Made by a program: the position numbers and the translations under genes. Shown here in pieces: positions 46,071-56,584 of a DNA stretch of 64,000 nucleotides. Location of the stretch: positions 8,062,357 to 8,126,356 of the forward strand of contig CM057161.1 in assembly GCA_029962745.1 (NCBI GenBank), given 5' to 3'. Position 1 is the stretch's first letter; every line of letters starts with the position of its first letter. The notes under the pieces were generated by a model. It was given only the letters and a program-made list of their open reading frames with translations. It was not told the origin of the DNA and did not search any database. Origin of the DNA: Echinometra lucunter. Lineage: Eukaryota; Echinodermata; Echinoidea; Camarodonta; Echinometridae.

Positions 46071-46150
46071 ATATTTATGGACGGTCTTCTTAGCAAAAAT
46101 TAAATCTGGCCCAAAGTATATGGTATCGTTCAAATCAGGTGACAATAAAA
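46071..46150 (-). CDS. WBP4: WBP4 exon 1 (block 2): 5' UTR and first two bases of the start codon
   Basis: The donor AAATAT|GTAAGT again ends the exon with AT, so the split start codon is preserved although the neighbouring bases differ from block 1. The upstream limit is not defined. Confidence 0.58.
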
Positions 46151-48095
46151 AAGCAAAAAAGTCAAGGAATGGAGAGGGGAAAAATGATGGCCGATTTACA
46201 TTAAATATATTTTTTGATCATTTCTTTTTTCAACGTTATATGGTGAAAAAAAATGCATAATTTTTTATTCATAAATGTGTGATGGATGCTGATGCCATCT
46301 GTATCGAATCAATACTAGTACAATATTCAAGACTGAAATTAAACCAATAAATAAAAAACAAAACAAAACAAAACAAAAAAGACGGAGCATGAGGTTGGGG
46401 GAATTTTCATGGAGTGCATTTCCCAGGCAAAGGATTTTGGGAACCCTACCGACCATTTTCAGGTTCTCTCAGGAAGAGGGTATTATCACTATGAGGGACA
46501 GGCCTCTGCACCTCCCCCCCCCCCCCCCCCCCCCCGGAATATCGAATTATTATTTCCTACTGCTATAAAGTCAAGTGTATACTTGGCTGTTCCTCAAATT
46601 CTATCATCATTCGCTGTAAATTTCAGAAGGTAGAACTAGACTTTCAGAGTTTCCTTTCTTTTGTAAAAAAAAATGACAAAGAAAATTGAATACAGAATAG
46701 CAAAGAAAGGTAAATTGAACTCCCATTTTAAGAATTGTCACTTTCATTCTTGTAGAATTTCAGCTCCGCCCGAGGTCCACCCCCCCCCCCTCAGTCAGTA
46801 TATGAAATATCTATATCTTTCATTTTCAATTATGTTATTTGGTGGTTTTTCGTTTGTTTGTTTGTTTGTTTTTTAAATCTCACTGTATATCAGTGGAGTC
46901 TCACCTTAATGAAGCTAGTCTCATTTGAGTATCTACTTTTTTGTTTCTGTAGCCTTCAAGACTCCAAGACTCAAAGAATTTTTTTCCATTTCCATTCGTT
47001 TGCAAAATAAACAAATACAAACAAACAAACAAAGCCTTAATGCTCTTTAGGGTGAGGCTTTACAATAAAAGCGCCGGGGGCGTTGTCTTTGTGTGTGTTG
47101 TGTTGTGTTGTGCTGTGCTTTTTCATTTTGTGTGTATACAACATAAGTTAATATTTTGTGGTCATGCCTTTTGAATTCCCACATGATGCGATGGGTAATT
47201 CTTTAAGAGAGAGAGAGAGAGAGGGGGGGGGGGTAGAGAGCCGGGGTAGAGAGGGAGCGATGTGAATATTCAACTACAATCTGTAATCAATGGCACTGCT
47301 TTGCAATATGTGAAAAAGTCCTCTACGTCGCGAATAGTATTAATATTCATTTAATAGAATACGAAAGATGAGTTTTAATAATCATTTCACATACCTCATT
47401 GTAGAATTGTAAATAGGATTTTGATTTTCAACAAGCAATTTTACTAGATGAAAAATAGTCAACAAGGAAATTTGTACATTTTTGTCAGAAGTAAGAGGAT
47501 ATTGCATATTTTATCTACGAACGGAAAAATCAATGAAACGATTTCGAGCTAAACAGCAAAATGAATAATTACGGGGGGGGGGGGGGTGTTGTAATCTTAC
47601 ATAATTTCTTGATACAGAAATTTATATTCGCCGTTCATTTTATATGTATGTATGTTTATGCCAACGTCATTTGTATTGTATTATATGATCCATCATACTG
47701 TTGATGTTATGTTATGCTTCATTTTGAAATATTGTGGATCACCGTGTGAAGAGATAAAGCACAAATTTAAAAAACAAAACAAAAAATAAAACACAAAAAA
47801 CATAAATACGTGAGTGCACCCGAATCGATAGTGGGTTTAACCCTACGGAATATCGTTGTTGTTGTTTTTTCTAGTGTAAAAACCATAGATAAAAACAAAT
47901 TATGCTCTGAATTGCATGGTTAAGTAACAAAGGTTTACAGAAAAGTTTAAGCCACAGTGATTAAGTGGCGCTTATATAGCTCTGAAATGATGTATTTACA
48001 ACAGCGCCAACTTGCAGCTACTCACAACCAGAGATTGTCTTAGAAACATCCAACGAACTGTGGAAACATCACGCCCTTCTTGGCTTCCCCCGTAC
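46151..48095. other. Upstream region of WBP4 (block 2)
   Basis: Counterpart of 25601-27900, shortened by loss of part of the sequence around the long (GA)n run, here only 47206-47231. C and G homopolymers lie at 46516-46535 and 47574-47586. No gene recognised. Confidence 0.5.
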
Positions 48096-48443
48096 GGAGG
48101 ATATGTCTCTATGAGGCCTGTACATCATCCGCGTAAATCACTTTCTGAAAAGCACCCTAAACGGGGATTAAAGTAGGACGGAAGTAGAAGTGATCTTAAT
48201 ACCCTAAACAGAGAAATAAAGTTACATCTCCGATTTTTATACCCTTAACGAGGATTTTATACAAGGATTGCAATCATCATCATCTCCTAATTTCATAACA
48301 TTTTCCCACATTTTCCTGATTTTGATACCCTTAACTGGATCCCCGTTCCCCGCCTGGTACTGAAAAATAACCCCTTTTCTACGTTTTTGTTTACGCGGAT
48401 GATGTACAGGCCTCGGTGAGATATACCCCCCCCCCCCCCCCCC
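48096..48443. mobile_element. TIR element with GGTATRTCTCA ends (block 2)
   Basis: Counterpart of 27903-28239 with a better preserved inner inverted pair, CATCATCCGCGTAAA against TTTACGCGGATGATG. Confidence 0.75.
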
Positions 48444-49132
48444 TTTGGCTTCTTATCTAGTGAAGTGCCGTAGTCTGAATACATATATTTTGACAGCTGT
48501 GTCTCAAAATTAAAGATCGCGTTGATCAGGATGGTGCATGCCGGGAGAAAAACCGGGCAAGAATCATAGAAAATTTCTGTGGCTAGAATCATTAGCTCAG
48601 GACTGAGATGGCGCTATTTCGAAATCTCAAACAAGGGTCCCAGTTCGCTCTGGCTTTGCTTAGTTTCTAAATAGTACCATGAAAAATTGTTCGAAATTAG
48701 GGGGATATGAGGATATGAAAGTCGTATCCATTTTACCCACTGATGTTAAATAAGAGGGAAAAAATTCTGTATGTTAATTTACGATATTTCTGTTTAAAAA
48801 AAGAAAAGACATATTTTATGTCTAGTGTTGTATTGGAAATAAAACCTGAACTTGAACTTGAACTTGAACTTGAACTTGAACCCAGAACAGTTCTTTTTTT
48901 AAGAGGTGGCAGCTGCTTTAACATTAGTTTGTATGAAAGAATTGGTTGAGAAATGCAAAACTATTATTGTTCTCTTTGAGGTGAAATGCTGACCAAATTT
49001 ACCGATCTGTATAAAAAAAATGATTTTATCTTAGTCTATAAGATTGAAAAAAAAATCGCGCAACTACAACGCAGTATCACGACAAAGCCTAATAAATCCA
49101 ATCTGTTCATTGTATCATGTTCAGACAATGTG
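48444..49132 (+). mobile_element. Retrotransposon-derived insertion with (GAACTT)n tail, block 2 only
   Basis: About 690 bp absent from block 1, where the C tract is followed directly by AAAGGTCGTTAAACATC. It contains AATAAAACC followed by (TGAACT)n at about 48838-48880, typical of a non-LTR retrotransposon 3' terminus. The remaining 250 bp after the tail are unassigned. Confidence 0.6.
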
Positions 49133-49440
49133 CAAAGGTCGTTAAACATCATGTATTCTCTCTTGTGCTAATCATTATTTTTTATTTTGTCATCAACATG
49201 ATCAAAAGGGATGGACTGATCCCAACAGGTTTAGTCACGTTTTTCATGTAATCGAAATCTCTGTTTGTATTTGCATATATTTTAAAATGCTCCTGTTATC
49301 CTAATAACACCTTTCGCAGATTAGAATAATGATTTTTTTAAACCGTGTGTTTGGTTGGCATGCACACTATCTGTGTATAAAATACAATGACTGGTTTTTT
49401 TTAATCAAGAGGACCAAAGTCGTTCAATTGCACCCTGCCC

Positions 49441-49445
49441 TTCTC

Positions 49446-49477
<32 letters not shown>

Positions 49478-52075
49478 CGCTTTTTCCCTTTCAGGCTTAT
49501 TGTTCATGTAGCTGTCCACATTTTAGAGATCTTAGAATCATAAGAATATCTATTTGAATTTCTCTTCTGGATTTAATCTGACCCTTCCTTGTGAAATATG
49601 CTCATTTTGTGACAAATGACATTTCCTTTTGTTTAACCGTAAGTAAATTTGTCTATCCCCCTCTCGTATATAACCTTTAATCCACTCTTTCAACTACAGC
49701 ACAAATGAAACTATTTCATCATCTAATTGCATCATCCGTATTTTTCTTGAATCAAAGACACAACATGCGAAATGAAAAACTCAATGAATATATATTTATA
49801 ATTTTTCGCCGACTTTGCTGATATCATGGCTATAGTCATGATAGTGGCGTGTGTCGGAGACTCGGAGTGATCAAAATCTTTTCAGTCGTTCACACAAAGA
49901 CCAGTTGGAAACCTTGGACGGATCACTGCAGAATAATCTTTCTACAACTATCTGCATTACATATGGCAATCGTTGGATCATACTGAACACATTTTAGGCC
50001 AATATTCCATTTCGCTACAAGTATTCAAGAATCCCTTTAAGCAGCATATTACAAAACAATACAAAACGGCATATTTACACTGGGACTTTGTTTGCAGTTG
50101 AAAGTGACGCAAATGACAAAGTGTTGAATTATTTCAGGACGGACTCAAACAAACACACAAACACCTGTCCTATGGTAAAAAGGCATACCTCTTATGATTT
50201 TCATTATTTATCTACTTTAATGCACTCGTCACTTCCATAGATCGAAAAATAAAAATCCAGGATCTTTCTTCTTCTTCTTCCTTTTTCTTCTATCTCTTAT
50301 CATTGTTATTTACATGTAAATAACATTGGATTATATTCTTAAATATTCATTTCTTAAGAGAGCACGGATGATCCCATTTTCTTCAAGATTTGCTTTGCAC
50401 AAACATCAGGAAAAACTCTCTCTCTCTCCGCTTTTTCCCTTGCAGGCATATTGTACATGTAGCTGTCCATATTTTACAGATCTTAGAATCATAAGAATGT
50501 TTATTTGAATTTCTCTTCTGAATTTAGTCTGACCCTTCCCTGTGAAGCATGCTCATTTTGTGACAAATTACATTTTTAAAAAGGAAATATTGATAATAGT
50601 CTTTCTGTTTTACCGTAAGTAAATTTGTCCATCCCCCTCTCTTCGTTCACACAAAGATCAGTCGGAAACCTTGGACGGATCACTGCAGAATAATCTTTGT
50701 ACACCTATCTGCATTATATGGCAATCGTTAGGTCATACTGAACACATTTTAGGCCAATATTCCCTATCGCTACAAATACTCAAGAATCCCTTTAAGCAGC
50801 ATATTACAAAACAATACAAAACGGCATATTTACACAGGGACTATGTACATGCAATGAAAGTGTCACACATGATAAAGTGTTGAATTATTTCAGGACGGAC
50901 TAAAAACAAACACACAAACACCTGTCCTATGGTAAAAAGGCATACCTCTTAATATGATTTTCATTATTTATCTACTTTAATGCATTCGTCACTTCCATAG
51001 ATCGAAAAATAAAAATCCAGGATCTTTCTTCTTCTTCTTCCTTTTTCTTCTATCTCTTATCATTGTTATTTACATGTAAATAACATTGGATTATATACTT
51101 AAATATTCATTTCTTAAAAGAGCACGGATGATCCCATTTTCTTCAAGATTCGCTTTGCACAAACATCAGGAAAAACTCTCTCTCTCTCCGCTTTTTCCCT
51201 TGCCGGCATATTGTTTAGCATTGTGCGCGCCTGCAAAAGGCGACTGGCTGGAATGCTCCCTAGGGAGTGGAGAAGGTGCATGCATTGTATGCGGGCAAGC
51301 CTGAATCCGATGACCGGGGTAATAATATTTCTGTAAAGCGCTTAGAGACTCTCTTGGAGATGTATTAGGCGCTATATAAATCCAGAATATTATTATATTG
51401 TACATGTAGCTGTCCATATTTTACAGATCTTAGAATCATAAGAATGTTTATTTGAATTTCTCTTCTGAATTTAGTCTGACCCTTCCCTGTGAAGCATGCT
51501 CATTTTGTGACAAATTACATTTTTATAAAGGAAATATTGATAACAGTCTTTTTGTTTTACCGTAAGTAAATTTGTCCATCCCCCTCTCTTTGTTCACACA
51601 AAGATCAGTCGGAAACCTTGGACGGATCACTGCAGAATAATCTTTGTACACCTATCTGCATTATATGGCAATCGTTAGGTCATACTGAACACATTTTAGG
51701 CCAATATTCCCTATCGCTACAAATACTCAAGAATCCCTTTAAGCAGCATATTACAAAACAATACAAAACGGCATATTTACACAGGGACTATGTACATGCA
51801 ATGAAAGTGTCACACATGATAAAGTGTTGAATTATTTCAGGACGGACTAAAAACAAACACACAAACACCTGTCCTATGGTAAAAAGGCACACCTCTTATG
51901 ATTTTCATCATTTATCTACTTTAATGCATTCGTCACTTCTTCTTCTTTCTTCTTCTTCTTCTTCTTCTTCTTCTTCTTCTTCTTCTTCTTCTTCTTCTTC
52001 TTCTTCTTCTTCTTCTTCTTCTTCTTCTTCTTCTTCTTCTTGCGCTTCCTTTTTTCTTCTATCTCTTATTGTTAT
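49441..52075. repeat. 0.76-kb tandem repeat array, one unit longer (block 2)
   Basis: The landmark TGGACGGATCACTGCAGAAT lies at 50672 and 51619, and an earlier match at 49915: spacings of 757 and then 947, the latter being about 764 plus a 183-bp SINE. A partial unit with (TTC)n follows at 51939-52041. Confidence 0.88.
51212..51394 (+). mobile_element. 5'-truncated SINE in the extra tandem unit
   Basis: An insertion between GGCATATTG and TACATGTAGC, which are contiguous in the sister units. The left border ends CATATTG and the insert ends TATATTG, giving a duplication of ATATTG. It has the SINE 3' module AAAGCGCTTAGAGA, GGCGCTATATAAATCC and an ATTATTAT tail, but no tRNA head. Confidence 0.82.
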
Positions 52076-52439
52076 TTACATGCAAATAATATTGGATTAT
52101 ATTCTTAAATATTTAAAGAGAGCACGGATGATCCCATTTTCTTCAAGATTCACTTTGCACAAACATCAGAAAAAAAAACATTATCATGATTATAGAGTCT
52201 GCGGAAACGGCGTAAATTTCATCCTCTGCATGTTCTATTTATTTACTGTGTATCGACCACGTATGGGTGATTTATTCAGTGGCGTATATAATATGCAGTT
52301 GTGATCATGAAGGGACAACATGAATGTAGTGGTTTTTCACGGACGAATCGTGAATTTTCTACGTTACACGAGTGTAACAAGAGTGTTCAGTAACGTTGTT
52401 GATTGGTTGTGATCAGGAAGTATCGTAAATGATTGTTCA

Positions 52440-52560
52440 TCAGGTTGTCTGGGTTCGAATCCGATCCCGGTAATACTACCAAAGTCCTTAGGCAAGGCAT
52501 TAATCGACATTTGCCACTCTCGACCCAGTGTTGAAATGGGAACGTGAAAGGATTACCTTC
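52440..52560 (+). mobile_element. SINE fragment (block 2)
   Basis: Counterpart of 30600-30720, essentially identical. Confidence 0.75.
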
Positions 52561-52727
52561 AATATTAAGAGCCCCCTAAGGCAGTAATATTTGAGTACCA
52601 TAATCCTCCATATCTTTAGGGGGTATAGCATTAAACATGCTAAATGAAACTAAGCTGTGCATTTTCCTACTTCTATACTATTTTATCCCTGTGATTTGCT
52701 CTTACGAATGGTACCCTACTATTCAAG

Positions 52728-53429
52728 TCAGTTCTTGCTCACAAGACTGTCATCAGAACCTCCATTAAAAGATTCTCCATTCATGGTCCCTTCCTCCACA
52801 CTCTTCATCGTCATATCCTCGGGAGCAACACTGGGGCTACCTTTCAAGTGCTTGGAATGATACAAAGCATATCCCACCCCACCAGCGATGGCACCAACAC
52901 CTGCTAACGACACGACGATAATCCCCGCCAGGGCACCGGGTGAGAGTGATTCCTCTGGGGGACTTGTTGTAGGACCTTCCCCTTCAGTAGACATCTCTTC
53001 GGGTTCAGGAGTGGTCACGGATGATTTTGTTGTTGCACTTGAATTAGCAGTTTCTGTTGTTATTGTTGTTGCATTTGGATCAGAGATTGCTGATGTCACT
53101 GTAACCGTGAGTGCTGGTGCACTTGGATCAGTAGTAGTTGTTGTTTGTGTACCCGCATCGGAAGCTGCAGATGCAGATGTACTTTGATTTAACCCTGCTG
53201 TGGGGGAATATGTGCTGGGATTTGCTTGAGTCGAATTTGATGAAGTGATACTGGTCTGGGTATTAGAGATGGTCGTCATGGTCGTAGTCGGTCCTAATGT
53301 TTCGATAGCTGTTACTATGGTTCCTGTTGGAGTGGTTGTTTGAGCAGTTATCGTCAACGATTTGAATATCGTTATTATAAAGAGCAAAACAACCAGCTCA
53401 CGCAACCTGATCTTCGTAAGTTTCACCAT
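52728..53429 (-). CDS. Mucin-like type I membrane protein (block 2)
   Basis: Encodes the same 233 residues as 30890-31591 (signal peptide, Thr/Ser stalk, glycine-rich membrane helix, acidic tail). At least three third-position differences separate the copies and none changes the protein. The start is chosen by the same CAG acceptor one base before the ATG. Identical protein with silent differences is what two alleles under constraint would show. Confidence 0.72.
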   Translation of the reverse strand: MVKLTKIRLRELVVLLFIITIFKSLTITAQTTTPTGTIVTAIETLGPTTTMTTISNTQTSITSSNSTQANPSTYSPTAGLNQSTSASAASDAGTQTTTTTDPSAPALTVTVTSAISDPNATTITTETANSSATTKSSVTTPEPEEMSTEGEGPTTSPPEESLSPGALAGIIVVSLAGVGAIAGGVGYALYHSKHLKGSPSVAPEDMTMKSVEEGTMNGESFNGGSDDSLVSKN

Positions 53430-55483
53430 TCTGGACCAGGAGAGAGAAAAAAATATAAAACTCATAAATTGTAAACACCAGAGAATCTCCTATACCACCA
53501 AAACTGATCACAGCTATATACAATTAGCTTAACAAAAACATTTAACCATTATTATGTTTGTTGTGATAAGCGCTGCTTCAGTTTTCTAAAGTGGTGGACG
53601 CTGATACTAACAGTCTTGCGCCCTTCCTGATCATTTATTATCTGTACTTTCCTGAGATCGACGGATCTATGAGCTATACGCTAACTAATGTAGATTTAAA
53701 GGGTAATGATTTACCATGGGAGGGGTTTTTTCCAGTCGTAAAGGGCACTCTGGCGAAGAAAGTTGCACAAGATCGGTTATAACAGAAAGCTAAATTTCCT
53801 TTTCCGAATTTGAACCTTGCGTGGTATGCCAAAAGGCTCATGACCGATTTCGAACATGGCAATGCATGATGGGTGGATTCTACAGCTCCAGTCAAACGGA
53901 TTCATTCGCATAAATGCCCGTTAGAACATGAAGAATAAGCCCATATGCAATCTCAATGTACTAACGCTACTTATTAACGATGGGGTACAATCACTGGCGT
54001 AAATCCCGGGGGGGGGGGGAGAGATGGGGATATATCCCCCTTTTGTGAGGGGGGGATGGTGTGTACAAATATCCCCCCTCATTTTAAGGAAAAAAAATAT
54101 ACTGAAATTAATCAGTTGGTGATTTTTGTTTTATAAAAATGTCATAAACGACGGTCATATCGTGGAATTTTTTATTTGAAATGCTCTTAAAAACCATAAA
54201 AGTGGTTATTTTTTGCTCGCTCGCTTAGCTCGCTCGCAAAATAATGATATTATATGTGTGTGTGTGTGTGGGGGGGGGGGTCTGCGCGGGTGAATGAGGG
54301 TGTGTGTGTATACTCAAACATGGCCGTACGTAGAAATTTAGAGAACTCACATTTTTTTTTACTGGAAATATTCATAAAATCCACCAAAAACTGCACCAAA
54401 AAATCCTTCAATTTCACTTTAAAAAATACAAAAGCACCCTCCTGACTGGCTCAGTCGCTTTCGAGTTTCTTCGAAATTTTTTACACGTCTTGCCCCCCCC
54501 CCCTCCCTGTACGGCCCTGTTCTCAAGTGTGAGTTCACAGGAAAAAAATCGGTAAAAGGCGTGGTCACCCCCTCCCCCTCCTAAAAACGGATTTACGCCG
54601 GTGGGTACAATGGCTTTTCGCAAGTCATGAATCTAATGGAATAGAATACTGACGTAGCACATCGCTGAATGAACACTAAGACCCGACTCACAGCGTGCTT
54701 TCACCGTGTCCTGAAGGCGGGGAAATTCAAATCATAAAAATTCGTCCAAAAGTAATTAGTGAACAATAGACCCTGCCAAAGGCGTCGCTAGAACATTTTG
54801 AATGGGAAAGGGGTGGAAAACCCAAATTTGCCGATAGTTATTCTGCATTCTAAGGCTTATGTACACCCTCTCCCCATCCTACAAGAAATTATTTTCAACC
54901 TTTCAAATGTGCATAGATCTTTATCACTTTGATAGAATGTTTAGGGGCCTAAATTCTGGGGAAATGACGCCTTTTGCTGGATTATGATCCATCCTGTTTT
55001 CAAATTTTGAAGGCGAGCGAAATGAGCGAGCAAAAAAAAAAAACCTCTTGGTAAAGAAAAAAAAGTGATATTTTTTCATCAAAATACACTATTATAGTCA
55101 TGCAGAATAAGATATCTAAATGATATTTGGTCACCTTGCCGCCAACTCTATATTCGTTGGTCCAATTGCTTGCTGTCCGGACCCACCCTGTGTTTAGATA
55201 TTTACGAGTGAGCAAAGCGAGCGAGGAAAATCATATTCTTTTGCATTTATAAGTGTTGTTTCGTCATCAAAATACACGCTCGGCTTTAATGTCATATATC
55301 TAAATATTCTTTCATTATCTATTCCGTCACCTCGTTTGTCGAATGTCGAATGAAACTATCCTTTATCCTCTTTTCTTCCCTCTTTCTTTTTTCCTCTTCT
55401 TCTTTGTTTTAGTGGGGTCACACTCCCCAACCCACCCTCAAAGCGACGGCCCTTGACCCTGTAGACAGAGATAACACTAGATG
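53430..55483. other. Non-coding region upstream of the mucin-like gene (block 2)
   Basis: Counterpart of 31592-33660, with shorter homopolymers at 54008-54019, 54271-54280 and 54493-54503. Confidence 0.45.
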
Positions 55484-55851
55484 TTTTCACACCTACCCGA
55501 TCAGGAAAAATACTTGATATTTACTGATCCAGTATTCTACCCCGATCGGAAAATACCAGGTATTTTGCCAGTGTTAAACGAAAGTTCTAGTAATATCCCC
55601 AAAGAAAAATACCTGTAGTTTAGGAGGTATTTTCTCAAATTCCATGTATTTGCTTCAAGGTCGCAGAGATATTTGCATTGTGAAAGAACTTCTATGGACC
55701 TTAATGCACATTCTTATAACTACTAGAACTTTCCTGTAAAGGTCTGGTTCAGGGAAGTGTGAAAGCACGAAATAATCATTGGGTATTTGGGGGCCTGAAA
55801 ATGTTCCTGTAGTTTACAGGTATTTTCTTGATCTGGTAGGTGTGAAAGCGC
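55484..55851. mobile_element. TIR element with TTTCACACCTACCCG ends (block 2)
   Basis: Counterpart of 33664-34032. Left end TTTTCACACCTACCCGATCA; the right end in reverse reads GCTTTCACACCTACCAGATC. Confidence 0.75.
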
Positions 55852-56058
55852 TTACTGTGTGCTCGAGGTCTGTGTGGTTTACTACGCTAGACATCCTAGA
55901 GATGAGATCAAATTTCTGTTTTGAGCACAACAAAGAGGAGTTTCGAGCTTCCCTCTGGAGTATTAGGCCTAATTACTTCCCAAAGTGTGAACAGACCGCT
56001 TGTCTTCGTAGGCTAGCGAGGGCAAGTATATTCGTATCTATCTGTACGAGCCTATTCC

Positions 56059-56584
56059 CGCTTATGCCTGGTTTACATTTGGCTTACGATCAGCGTACGG
56101 AGCCCGTATCCTGCCCGTAACCCCCTATCCGTGGGGCTTCCGTGCAGAGGCAGGCGGCGACCGTAAGATTTCCGCACGGATTCACGGGCTCCGCAGCCTC
56201 TACGATTTTGTATCGCGAGGAGTTATACAAATTTGAAAAATCGTAAGCCCGTAGCCCGTATATATCGTAGGCAGCATCGCACAAATCCCGCACGGGCATC
56301 GCACGGAACCCTCGTGGCTCTACGGTCACCGCGCATCCTCTGCACGGGCTCCGTAGGATTTCCGTGGGGAGGCTGCGGAGATTGCATGATTACTGTACAA
56401 TTTCCGGGGAGCCTCTGCACGGACATCCCATGGCCTGCCCTCCTATAGCTAACTACGGGAAATGGCCCGGTAACCGTAATTAATTTAAACACAAACGCCG
56501 TAGCCCGTAGCCTCCTACGATGCCCGAAAAATCGTAAGGAAAGTCGTAAACATTTTATCGCACGGCGCCCGGGGGGAAAGGTAA
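56059..56584. mobile_element. GC-rich CCGTA/CCGCACGG element (block 2)
   Basis: Counterpart of 34240-34765; the two are almost identical, with only scattered substitutions. Confidence 0.6.
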
